Source: Peptoniphilus_A olsenii
GTDB lineage: Bacteria > Bacillota > Clostridia > Tissierellales > Peptoniphilaceae
Direction: 5' to 3'
Length of the DNA: 12,848 nt
NCBI RefSeq assembly: GCF_040545475.1
Contig: NZ_JBEPMA010000022.1
Location: 1 to 12,848 of the forward strand
Part shown: positions 6,670-12,848 of the stretch, one piece after another
How positions within the stretch are numbered: the first letter of the stretch is position 1
How the letters are laid out: each line of letters begins with the position of its first letter
The notes under the pieces: generated by a model
Database searches by the model: none
What the model was told of the DNA's origin: nothing
The model's input: only the letters and a program-made list of their open reading frames with translations
Position numbers and translations under genes: made by a program

Positions 6670-7644
6670 TTAAACTGATTTAATTACTTGTCGAGTATCA
6701 GTAATTTCTCCTCTGTCGCATCTATTACCCCACGAATCAATAAGTTTGTTTTCTTTAAAAACACACATTATTTCACAGTGATTAGCACATTTATCGCAAT
6801 TGACTCCACGAGTCAAAAACTCGATATCTGTTATTTCAAAATTAAACTCTTTATGCTCTCCCATTTTATCTGCAAGAATTGCAATTCCAATGGCTCCTGC
6901 CAAATGCCCAACATCATCAACGATTATTTTCTCATCTAATGCCTCTTCAAAGAATTTTTTAACTCCTTTATTTTTACTAACTCCTCCCTGAAATACAATA
7001 GGAGATTTTATCGCCTTACCTCTTCCTACATTATTCAAATAATTATTGACTATTGACTTGCAAAGCCCTGCAATTATATCATTTTTTTCGTAGCCCATTT
7101 GTGCCTTGTGAACTAAATCAGACTCAGCAAAAACCGTACATCTAGCAGCAATAGGTGTAGGATTTTTCGAATTAATTGCAATATCTCCAAATTCCTCAAC
7201 AGGAACTTCTAATCTATTTGCTTGCGATGACAAGAATGCCCCCGTACCAGCAGCACAAAGAGTATTCATAGCATAATCAACGACTACTCCATCATCTATT
7301 AAAATAATCTTAGAATCTTGTCCACCTATTTCTAAAATTGTTTTTACGTCTGGATGCATAGATATTGTGCCAATTGCGTGTGCCGTAATCTCATTTCTAA
7401 TTATAGAAGCATCGACAATAGCTCCTACAAGTTTTCTAGCCGAACCAGTTGTCCCAACAGCCACAACTTTGTATTCATTTTTATTTATTTGAGTCTCTAG
7501 TGATTTTGTAAGTCTTTTTACTGCATCAATTGGATTCCCATGCGTCATCAAATAATCTTGAGCCAAAATATTATTCTTTTCGTCTATTATTACACCCTTA
7601 GTAGAAATACTTCCCACATCAATACCATAAAAAGCATCTTTCAT
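6670..7644 (-). CDS. 2-hydroxyacyl-CoA dehydratase activase-type ATPase (BadF/BcrA/HgdC family)
   Basis: This 324-residue ATPase has the ASKHA fold and uses ATP hydrolysis to push an electron at very low potential into a partner enzyme. The phosphate-binding motifs are GIDVGSISTKG (7-17), VGTTGSAR (63-70) and IGGQDSK (106-112). C130 (in NTLCAAGTGAF) and C169 (in ARCTVFAESD) match the cysteines that hold the bridging [4Fe-4S] cluster between two HgdC-type subunits. A C-terminal cluster (C283, C286, C290, C294 and C309 in GNRCDRG) is not found in short HgdC proteins. It resembles the linker that follows the activase part in the large fused 'CoA-substrate-specific enzyme activase' proteins. The ATG has GAGGGAT upstream. 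It is third in the operon, after its two likely partners (COG1924 role). Confidence 0.9.
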   Translation of the reverse strand: MKDAFYGIDVGSISTKGVIIDEKNNILAQDYLMTHGNPIDAVKRLTKSLETQINKNEYKVVAVGTTGSARKLVGAIVDASIIRNEITAHAIGTISMHPDVKTILEIGGQDSKIILIDDGVVVDYAMNTLCAAGTGAFLSSQANRLEVPVEEFGDIAINSKNPTPIAARCTVFAESDLVHKAQMGYEKNDIIAGLCKSIVNNYLNNVGRGKAIKSPIVFQGGVSKNKGVKKFFEEALDEKIIVDDVGHLAGAIGIAILADKMGEHKEFNFEITDIEFLTRGVNCDKCANHCEIMCVFKENKLIDSWGNRCDRGEITDTRQVIKSV

Positions 7645-7674
7645 ATTATCCCTCTTAACTTGTAATTAATATAA

Positions 7675-8739
7675 TCAAACAATCTTTTCTTTTCTCATCA
7701 TTATCATGTCATAAAAAGCCTCAAGACGAGTATTAATCCCTACATCACTAGTCTGCGAATCAAAAGAAATATATAGAATAGGAATTTTATAATCCTTACT
7801 AATATTTTGTAGCACCGCCATAGAATCTATTTCTGGCATGCATCCAGCAGATTTAATATGAATTATTCCATCATATTTTTTCTTAGCACACTTTAGTGCC
7901 CTATCGATTGTATACATACTAGTCGCACCCATATCATATTTTGCATAATTTTTAATATGTTTTTTGACTTCTTTTTCAGGCCTATCTATAATAGTATTAG
8001 TTAAATTCATCCATCTATCCACTTCAATTCCATTTGTCGCAAGCCACTTTTCTATAAAATGATTAGAAAATGGTTCCATTATTGTATAATATTCTCCAAC
8101 CACAGCGACTCTCAATGGATTTTGAGGTTTGTCCAAAGGTATCTTTTTGAACTCTTTTATATAATACTTTTGAAACTTTTTTAACTCTCTAATTGTTCTA
8201 ATATTTTTCATTTCATTTAAATAATTTTTATATAAATTCTCAAAAGAATGTTCATTTATTTCAAACCCCGCGTTTTTCCTCATATAATCATCAATAACAT
8301 CTAAGTACTCTATCATACGTAAAAAAACAGGAATAATTTCACCAATCCTTACAAGTGACATATCAGGATTTAATGTTTTGAATTTATCATACCACGATGA
8401 AGGTTTGGAAAGACGAGACTGTGCAAAATTCACAAAAGTCACATCATAGCCCAAATCTTTTATTATTTGCTCATGCAATTCACCATAGTATCCTAACCTA
8501 CACAATCCACCTACTGATACTAATATATTAGCTCCCTTTTCTATTGCCTCTATATAATTTCCCAACATAAATTTAAAAGGAGCACACACAGAATCGGGGC
8601 TATATTTAGTTCCAATTTCCAGAGTTTTATTGGTCATCTCAGGTGGCCTCAAATAACTGACCCCCATACCTTCTTCAAAAACTATTTCTATTGGAATATT
8701 ATAATTTCCAAGCTGAGGAAAAGTAACAAGTTTACCCAT
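7675..8739 (-). CDS. 2-hydroxyacyl-CoA dehydratase-like / CoA-activase-associated subunit (COG3580/3581 type)
   Basis: This 354-residue protein is homologous in pattern to dehydratase subunits (HgdA/HgdB-like) and to the later domains of large fused activase proteins. Landmarks are YSPDSVCAPFKFMLG (C52), GGLCRLGYYGE (C80), VVGEYYTIMEPFSNHFIE (213-230), SAGCMPEID (C300) and a closing DSQTSDVGINTRLEAFYDM. Three well-spaced cysteines in conserved surroundings could hold an iron-sulfur cluster. The ATG is preceded by AGGAGG and overlaps the previous gene by 8 bp; the activase gene follows 30 bp later. It is expected to be cytoplasmic and to receive electrons from the activase. The substrate is unknown, and real dehydratase activity is not assured because this branch is uncharacterised. 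Confidence 0.8.
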   Translation of the reverse strand: MGKLVTFPQLGNYNIPIEIVFEEGMGVSYLRPPEMTNKTLEIGTKYSPDSVCAPFKFMLGNYIEAIEKGANILVSVGGLCRLGYYGELHEQIIKDLGYDVTFVNFAQSRLSKPSSWYDKFKTLNPDMSLVRIGEIIPVFLRMIEYLDVIDDYMRKNAGFEINEHSFENLYKNYLNEMKNIRTIRELKKFQKYYIKEFKKIPLDKPQNPLRVAVVGEYYTIMEPFSNHFIEKWLATNGIEVDRWMNLTNTIIDRPEKEVKKHIKNYAKYDMGATSMYTIDRALKCAKKKYDGIIHIKSAGCMPEIDSMAVLQNISKDYKIPILYISFDSQTSDVGINTRLEAFYDMIMMRKEKIV

Positions 8740-9655
8740 ATAAAAACCTCCTCTTCTTGAATAAAATTATATCTATAAAGCTCTCAAGTCTTGTCTCTAT
8801 ACCTGCCATACCCTCTTGACCATCAATAACTAAATTTAAAATTGGCTTATCATTAATTTTTCTAATTATTATTTCATTGGCCATAGAATCAGGTCCACAA
8901 TTAAAAGAACTAAGCAAAATAATTCCATCAACTTGACTTTCTAGTTTATTTGCAGATCCTAAAAGTATTCTATTATAAGTCCACGGCATAGTATTAGTAA
9001 TTTCCTTTGACATATTTTCAGCTTCTATATTGTCCATATCCGTAGCAAAAATAACATCCACACCCATATCTTCTAAAAAAGACTTTATAGGTTCGCCGAT
9101 GTATTTATCCAAAGTATTATAAATATGGCCTACTAAAAGAATTTTTGTAGACTCTTTATTTAATTTATTCTTTAAATTATTTTCTCTTATCAATGCTTCT
9201 GTATTAGCAGCTTGTCTTGCAATTATATACGCCCTAAAAGAATCTCTTCTTTTCTTACCTAAAACCTTTCCCATATCAATGAAACTAGCTAGTTCAATTT
9301 CTCTTGAAGAATAATCTACATTAAAAGGTAAAATTTTAATATCTCTGTCGCGAAAAATATTATAGCAAACATCAATAGTTGCTTGATACCTTGTACACAT
9401 TCTGTCGTAAAAACCATATCCGCCAAGTCTTGGTATTAAAATATAATCACATTTATCTATTAAATATTCCACATGACCTAATAATATCTTATATGGCAGA
9501 CAAGCCTCGTGCATGGCAAGATTAGTTCCATGCTCAAATATTTTCTTGTTGGTTTCTGGACTAAAGATATAATCAATATCTAGTTCTTTGAAAAAATTTG
9601 TCCACATAGTTTCAAATTCATAAAAAAGTAGACCTCTCGGTATTCCAACAAGCAT
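8732..9655 (-). CDS. 2-hydroxyacyl-CoA dehydratase-like / CoA-activase-associated subunit (DUF2229-like)
   Basis: This 307-residue protein opens with MLVGIPRGLLFYEFETMW, a start typical of the DUF2229/COG3580-3581 regions of large activase proteins. It continues with HEACLPYKILLGHVEYL (C52), LIPRLGG, RMCTRYQ (C87), ILLVGHIYN (172-180), SSFNCGPDSMANE (C253) and a final VIDGQEGMAGIETRLESF. The C52/C87/C253 pattern parallels C52/C80/C300 of the next gene, suggesting a heterodimer with one cluster site per subunit. I start at ATG 9655, which has GGAGGG upstream; an in-frame TTG six codons earlier overlaps that site and is rejected. It is first in the operon, behind the promoter at 9721-9750. Confidence 0.8.
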   Translation of the reverse strand: MLVGIPRGLLFYEFETMWTNFFKELDIDYIFSPETNKKIFEHGTNLAMHEACLPYKILLGHVEYLIDKCDYILIPRLGGYGFYDRMCTRYQATIDVCYNIFRDRDIKILPFNVDYSSREIELASFIDMGKVLGKKRRDSFRAYIIARQAANTEALIRENNLKNKLNKESTKILLVGHIYNTLDKYIGEPIKSFLEDMGVDVIFATDMDNIEAENMSKEITNTMPWTYNRILLGSANKLESQVDGIILLSSFNCGPDSMANEIIIRKINDKPILNLVIDGQEGMAGIETRLESFIDIILFKKRRFLYG

Positions 9656-9720
9656 ATTGTCCCTCCAATTCAAACAAAAATAATAATTTCAACATAATTT
9701 CAAAATATAATCTTAATTTA

Positions 9721-9750
9721 ATTATAACAAATAAACTGAACTTTGTTCAA
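9721..9750 (-). promoter_or_regulatory. Promoter of the dehydratase-activase-amidase operon
   Basis: The minus strand reads TTGAAC (9750-9745), 18 bp, then a consensus TATAAT (9726-9721). The predicted start is near 9714, giving a leader of about 60 nt before the ATG at 9655. The -35 box lies in an inverted repeat. Confidence 0.7.
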
Positions 9751-9766
9751 TAACTGTTGGAGTTAT
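9737..9766. promoter_or_regulatory. Two abutting inverted repeats at the operon -35 region, possible operators
   Basis: TGAAC-TTT-GTTCA (9737-9749) overlaps the -35 of the leftward promoter. ATAACT-GTTGG-AGTTAT (9750-9766) starts at the very next base. Both have perfect arms. Since the genes on each side diverge, these are not terminators and are more likely protein binding sites. No regulator gene is adjacent. Confidence 0.45.
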
Positions 9767-9791
9767 AAATCCTGCTCTACTTTAAATTATT

Positions 9792-9825
9792 TTACAAAAT
9801 TGTAATAAAAATACTATAGTATAAT
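9792..9825 (+). promoter_or_regulatory. Promoter region of the SHMT-like gene with an inverted repeat at -35
   Basis: TATAAT at 9820-9825 is a consensus -10, about 47 bp before the start codon. Spacing to a -35 is unclear: TTGTAA at 9800-9805 is only 14 bp away. That hexamer is the right arm of TTACAA-AA-TTGTAA (9792-9805), which could be an operator or activator site compensating for a weak -35. Confidence 0.5.
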
Positions 9826-9871
9826 TGTTTAATTTATTATAAGATTAAAGTATATAGAGGGAGGTATTTTT

Positions 9872-11134
9872 ATGTTGAATAAAACAAAAATTTCAGATGA
9901 AATATTATATGATATTGTGAAAAGAGAACTCGAAAGACAAGAAAAAAACATCGAGATGATTGCATCAGAAAGTACTGTACCTATAGAAATAATGGAACTT
10001 TCTGGTAGTATTTTTACAAATAAGACCCTTGAAGGTTATCCAGGACACAGGTTTCAAGCAGGTAGCCATATAGCCGATGAGCTAGAGCTCTTGGCAAATA
10101 AAAGAGGTAAAGAACTATATGGCTGTGACCATATAAATATTCAGCCCTATTCAGGTTCAACTGCAAATTATGCCGTATATGCAGCAATTCTAGAAAAAGA
10201 CGATAAAGTCATGTCTCTGAGTCTAGACCAAGGGGGTCATCTATCTCATGGCTCAAAAGCAAATTTTATGAGCAGATTTTTTCATTTTGACCATTATTCT
10301 ATAGATAAAGAAACAGAACAAATAGATTATGATGGATTAGAAAAGAAAGCTAAAGAATTCAAGCCTAAATTAATAATAACAGGTGGTTCTGCCTATCCAA
10401 GGTTAATTGATTTTAAAAGAATAAAAGAAATTGCAGATGAAGTTAAAGCGTCTTTCATGGTCGATATGGCACATTTTTCAGGTCTAGTAGCAGCTGAAGT
10501 AATTCCTTCTCCAGTACCTTATGCAGATTTTGTAACTTCTTCCACAACAAAAACTCTAGGAGGACCAAGAGCCGGATTTATAATGTGTAAAGAAGAATTT
10601 GCCAAAAAACTTGATAAGGGTGTTTTCCCTGGTTCACTAGGTTCAATGCATTTGACAACTATGGCAGCAAAATGTTGGCTGTTTGAGTATGCCAAGACTG
10701 AAAAATTTAGAAATATTATGAGACAAATTCCTAAAAATGCAAAAACTTTGGCTAAAGAGTTAGAAAATTACGGTTTTAGAATAGTATCTGGTGGTACTGA
10801 TACACATATTGTACTTGTTGACGTTCGTAATAAAAATATAACAGGAAAAGAATTTGATGATGCTCTTGATTCTGTAGGTATAACAGTAAACAAAAATCAA
10901 ATTCCTTTTGACCCAGCTTCTCCACTAATTACAAGTGGAGTTAGAATTGGACTCACATCAACAACACAAAGAGGTTTAAAAGAAGATGATATAAAAGAAA
11001 TTGCAAGAATCATGAATGATGTAGCTGAAAATATAAATGACGAAGAATATTTGAAAAAAATAAAACTTCAAACAGAAGAATTGATTTCAAAATTTCCTCT
11101 TTATTCGGAAGAAGATAGAAAAGAGATAATTTAG
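9872..11134 (+). CDS. Serine hydroxymethyltransferase-like PLP enzyme, divergent active site
   Basis: This 420-residue fold-type I PLP enzyme aligns along its whole length with glycine/serine hydroxymethyltransferase: IASES (30-34), LEGYPGHR (53-60), QPYSGSTAN (91-99), GGHLSHG, VDMAHFSG (197-204), TTKTLGGPR with the PLP lysine K227, and TSGVRIG with the carboxylate-binding R358. Several usual SHMT residues differ. By my memory of E. coli GlyA numbering, Y55 is T52, Y65 is Q62, the histidine before the PLP lysine is T226, and the LAHGGH loop is LDQGGH; E57 is kept as E54. It may therefore be an aldolase or another amino-acid beta-cleaving enzyme, rather than a folate-dependent SHMT. GGGAGGT precedes the ATG. 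The symporter gene follows 8 bp downstream. Confidence 0.85.
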   Translation: MLNKTKISDEILYDIVKRELERQEKNIEMIASESTVPIEIMELSGSIFTNKTLEGYPGHRFQAGSHIADELELLANKRGKELYGCDHINIQPYSGSTANYAVYAAILEKDDKVMSLSLDQGGHLSHGSKANFMSRFFHFDHYSIDKETEQIDYDGLEKKAKEFKPKLIITGGSAYPRLIDFKRIKEIADEVKASFMVDMAHFSGLVAAEVIPSPVPYADFVTSSTTKTLGGPRAGFIMCKEEFAKKLDKGVFPGSLGSMHLTTMAAKCWLFEYAKTEKFRNIMRQIPKNAKTLAKELENYGFRIVSGGTDTHIVLVDVRNKNITGKEFDDALDSVGITVNKNQIPFDPASPLITSGVRIGLTSTTQRGLKEDDIKEIARIMNDVAENINDEEYLKKIKLQTEELISKFPLYSEEDRKEII

Positions 11135-11142
11135 GTGGTTTT

Positions 11143-12600
11143 ATGGCAAATTTATTAAATTATTTAAATGATAAAGTTTGGGGTTTTGGATTGGTGCTTT
11201 TAGTTTTACTAACAGGACTATATTATTCAATCCGAATGGGTTTTCCTCAAATCAGACGTTTCAAATTATTAGTCAAATCGTCCACCTCGTCGACAACTTC
11301 AGAAAAAGGACTAAATCAAGTCCAATCATTCATACTTACAGCAGCAAGAACTGTTGGTGTAGGAAACATAGCAGGCATGGCAACCGGTATTCATTTTGGT
11401 GGTCCAGGAGCCATATTTTGGCTATGGATACTAGCTATTGTTGGATCACCAATTGCAATGATTGAAGGAATACTTGCTCAGTGTTATAAAAAAGAAGTAA
11501 ACGGAGAATTTAGAGGTGGCCCCGCATATTATATGGAGTCTGGATTTAAAAATAAAAAAATAGGACACTATTTTGCTATGTTTTACGCAATAGTAGGTGT
11601 TTTTGCCGTTACACTATTGATGCCTGGAGTGCAGACTTATAATATAGCAAAAGGAATAAATATTGCATTTGGGTTTAAAATGATAAGTATTGGATTAGTC
11701 TTTACAATTGTACTTGGGATTATTATTATTGGTGGTCTAAAAAGAATAGGAAAAGTTGCTCAAAGAATATCGCCAATTATGGCAATAGCATATTTTTTAA
11801 TGTCTTTGGTGGTAATATTTTTTAATATAGAAAAACTTCCAGCAACTTTTGCATTGATTTTTAAATCCGCTTTCGGTAAAGATGCAATTTTTGGAGCGAT
11901 AATGGGACAATCTATAATTTGGGGAATTAAACGTGGAGTCTTTGCAAATGAAGTTGGCGTTGGTTCTTCTGCCATTACTTCTGCTTCAGCTGAGGTAACT
12001 CATCCAGTTACACAAGGAATGATTGGTGGACTTAGCGTATTTATGGGAACATTCTTTATATGCACAACTTCATCTCTTATGATGATAATTACTAATTCAT
12101 ACAATACTGTAGACAAAGCCGGAAATATGATAGTAGAATACTTGCCAGGATTAGAATATGGCAATCCCTATGTAATAAATGCTATCAACTCGGTATTTCC
12201 AGGTATAGGTGAAGCTTTTATTGCAATATCAGTATTGTGTTTCTCGTCAGTAGCACTTCTAGCATATTATCTATATGCAGAAAGTGATTTAATATTTCTA
12301 GTTAGAGAAAAAAAGACACCTATATTAATTTTAAAGATTATCTTTATAATATCAGTATTCATCGGTTGTATTAGTAGTGTCGATACTGTTTGGACTATGG
12401 GAGATATGGCTCATGGTTTGATGGCTTGGATAAATGTATTCACTATAATTTTTATAGGAAATCAAGCTGTGAAAATTTTTAAAGATTATGAAAATGAAGA
12501 AAAACACGGTAAACTACCAGTATTTAATCCTGAGAAATTAGGACTCAAAGATGTAGCTGAAATATGGGAAAATAATGAGTATAGTTCAAAAAATAATTAG
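11143..12600 (+). CDS. Alanine/glycine:cation symporter family protein (AGCS)
   Basis: This 485-residue cytoplasmic-membrane transporter, of about 10-11 membrane segments, takes up a small amino acid (alanine, glycine or similar) with Na+ or H+. Family marks are the N-terminal VWGFGLVLLVLLTGLYYSIR, the signature AARTVGVGNIAGMATGI (67-83), GGPGAIFW (86-93), FRGGPAYYM (123-131) and a central GIKRGVFANEVGVGSSAITS region. The length is normal. The ribosome binding site AGGTGG overlaps the stop codon of the SHMT-like gene, so the two are coupled. A strong terminator follows the stop. The pairing suggests that it brings in the substrate, or exports the product, of the PLP enzyme. The exact amino acid cannot be read from the sequence. 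Confidence 0.92.
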   Translation: MANLLNYLNDKVWGFGLVLLVLLTGLYYSIRMGFPQIRRFKLLVKSSTSSTTSEKGLNQVQSFILTAARTVGVGNIAGMATGIHFGGPGAIFWLWILAIVGSPIAMIEGILAQCYKKEVNGEFRGGPAYYMESGFKNKKIGHYFAMFYAIVGVFAVTLLMPGVQTYNIAKGINIAFGFKMISIGLVFTIVLGIIIIGGLKRIGKVAQRISPIMAIAYFLMSLVVIFFNIEKLPATFALIFKSAFGKDAIFGAIMGQSIIWGIKRGVFANEVGVGSSAITSASAEVTHPVTQGMIGGLSVFMGTFFICTTSSLMMIITNSYNTVDKAGNMIVEYLPGLEYGNPYVINAINSVFPGIGEAFIAISVLCFSSVALLAYYLYAESDLIFLVREKKTPILILKIIFIISVFIGCISSVDTVWTMGDMAHGLMAWINVFTIIFIGNQAVKIFKDYENEEKHGKLPVFNPEKLGLKDVAEIWENNEYSSKNN

Positions 12601-12610
12601 TAATAGTATT

Positions 12611-12664
12611 AAAAAATTTGGGATATTATCAGTTGTGTTGACTGACATTATACCCAAATTTTTT
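12611..12664 (+). terminator. Rho-independent terminator of the SHMT-like/symporter operon
   Basis: AAAAAATTTGGG (12611-12622) pairs perfectly with CCCAAATTTTTT (12653-12664). An inner TCAGT/ACTGA stem extends the hairpin, and the T run serves as the release tract. It starts 10 bp after the symporter stop codon. The A run would also let it work for leftward transcription. Confidence 0.85.
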
Positions 12665-12804
12665 CTTACAACTTTAAATCTTTTAAAATTTATCGCCCCC
12701 AAATTATATTAGACACGGCAATAACAGAATATATAGAAATAGCCACTAAAATAGATAAAGTCCATATAATTGTGTAAAAAGAATAGGTCATTTGAAACCA
12801 AAAC

Positions 12805-12848
12805 TGGTACAATGTTTTTAAGCAAAAAATAAAACAACCAGGAGGAAA
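12805..12848 (+). promoter_or_regulatory. Extended -10 promoter and ribosome binding site of a gene beyond the window
   Basis: TGGTACAAT (12805-12813) is an extended -10 element, with no good -35 at the expected distance. AGGAGG lies at 12840-12845, so a plus-strand start codon is expected within about 10 bp after the window end. The leader would be short, about 30-35 nt. The product is not visible. Confidence 0.5.

Noticed and set aside
9656..9673. Upstream TTG start that would add six residues to the first dehydratase-like subunit
   Set aside because: The extension overlaps the GGAGGG ribosome binding site that serves the ATG at 9655, and that ATG begins the conserved LVGIPR motif.
11178..11465. 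95-codon frame overlapping the start of the symporter
   Set aside because: It is an out-of-frame shadow of the symporter coding sequence with no start signal.
12690..12791. A 33-codon minus-strand reading frame for a hydrophobic peptide (MTYSFYTIIWTLSILVAISI and on) that could be a small membrane accessory protein of a transporter
   Set aside because: There is no ribosome binding site before the ATG and no clear promoter, and AT-rich DNA often encodes hydrophobic peptides by chance.
1..12848. CRISPR arrays, tRNA or rRNA genes, and riboswitches
   Set aside because: No regularly spaced repeats, cloverleaf-like sequence, T-box or known riboswitch core was seen; the leaders of both main operons are only about 40-60 nt.

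Overview
This is an AT-rich, low-GC window whose gene style points to an anaerobic Gram-positive member of the Bacillota (Firmicutes). The signs are strong AGGAGG-type ribosome binding sites, a YtrA-type GntR regulator, an oxygen-sensitive 2-hydroxyacyl-CoA dehydratase activase system and an AGCS symporter. The clostridial/Tissierellia side (relatives of Peptoniphilus or Anaerococcus) is my best guess, but nothing here fixes the genus.

Layout. (1) Positions 1-95 are the left end of an IS3-family (IS150-like) insertion sequence that continues outside the window; it sits 4 bp beyond the stop codon of an ABC permease gene. (2) Positions 100-2583, minus strand, form a compact operon of a GntR/YtrA repressor, an ABC ATPase and two ABC-2 permeases, driven by a promoter carrying two identical palindromic operators 32 bp apart. 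(3) Positions 2818-5142 are a decaying segment. It holds an FAD-dependent amino-acid-oxidase-like gene broken by three single-base losses, all in A runs; a GNAT acetyltransferase whose 3' end has been replaced; and a PatB/MalY-type C-S lyase remnant that is frameshifted and cut off at the same junction. (4) Positions 5143-5685 are gene-free and rich in AT hairpins. (5) Positions 5686-9655, minus strand, hold a four-gene cluster: two 2-hydroxyacyl-CoA-dehydratase-like (COG3580/COG3581-type) proteins, their ATP-dependent activase (COG1924-type) and an acetamidase/formamidase-family protein. (6) Diverging from it on the plus strand, 9872-12600, are a serine-hydroxymethyltransferase-like PLP enzyme with altered active-site residues and an alanine/glycine:cation symporter, closed by a strong terminator. 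(7) The window ends just after a ribosome binding site for a gene lying beyond it.

Working together (inference). Regions 5 and 6 share one control region and look like one metabolic unit. The symporter would import a small amino acid, the SHMT-like enzyme would cleave or remodel it, and the activase plus two cysteine-bearing subunits would carry out an ATP-driven low-potential reduction or dehydration. The amidase would act on an amide or release ammonia. The substrate is not evident, and this is the best candidate for an undescribed system here. The GntR-ABC operon is of the drug or peptide efflux type and is likely self-repressed.
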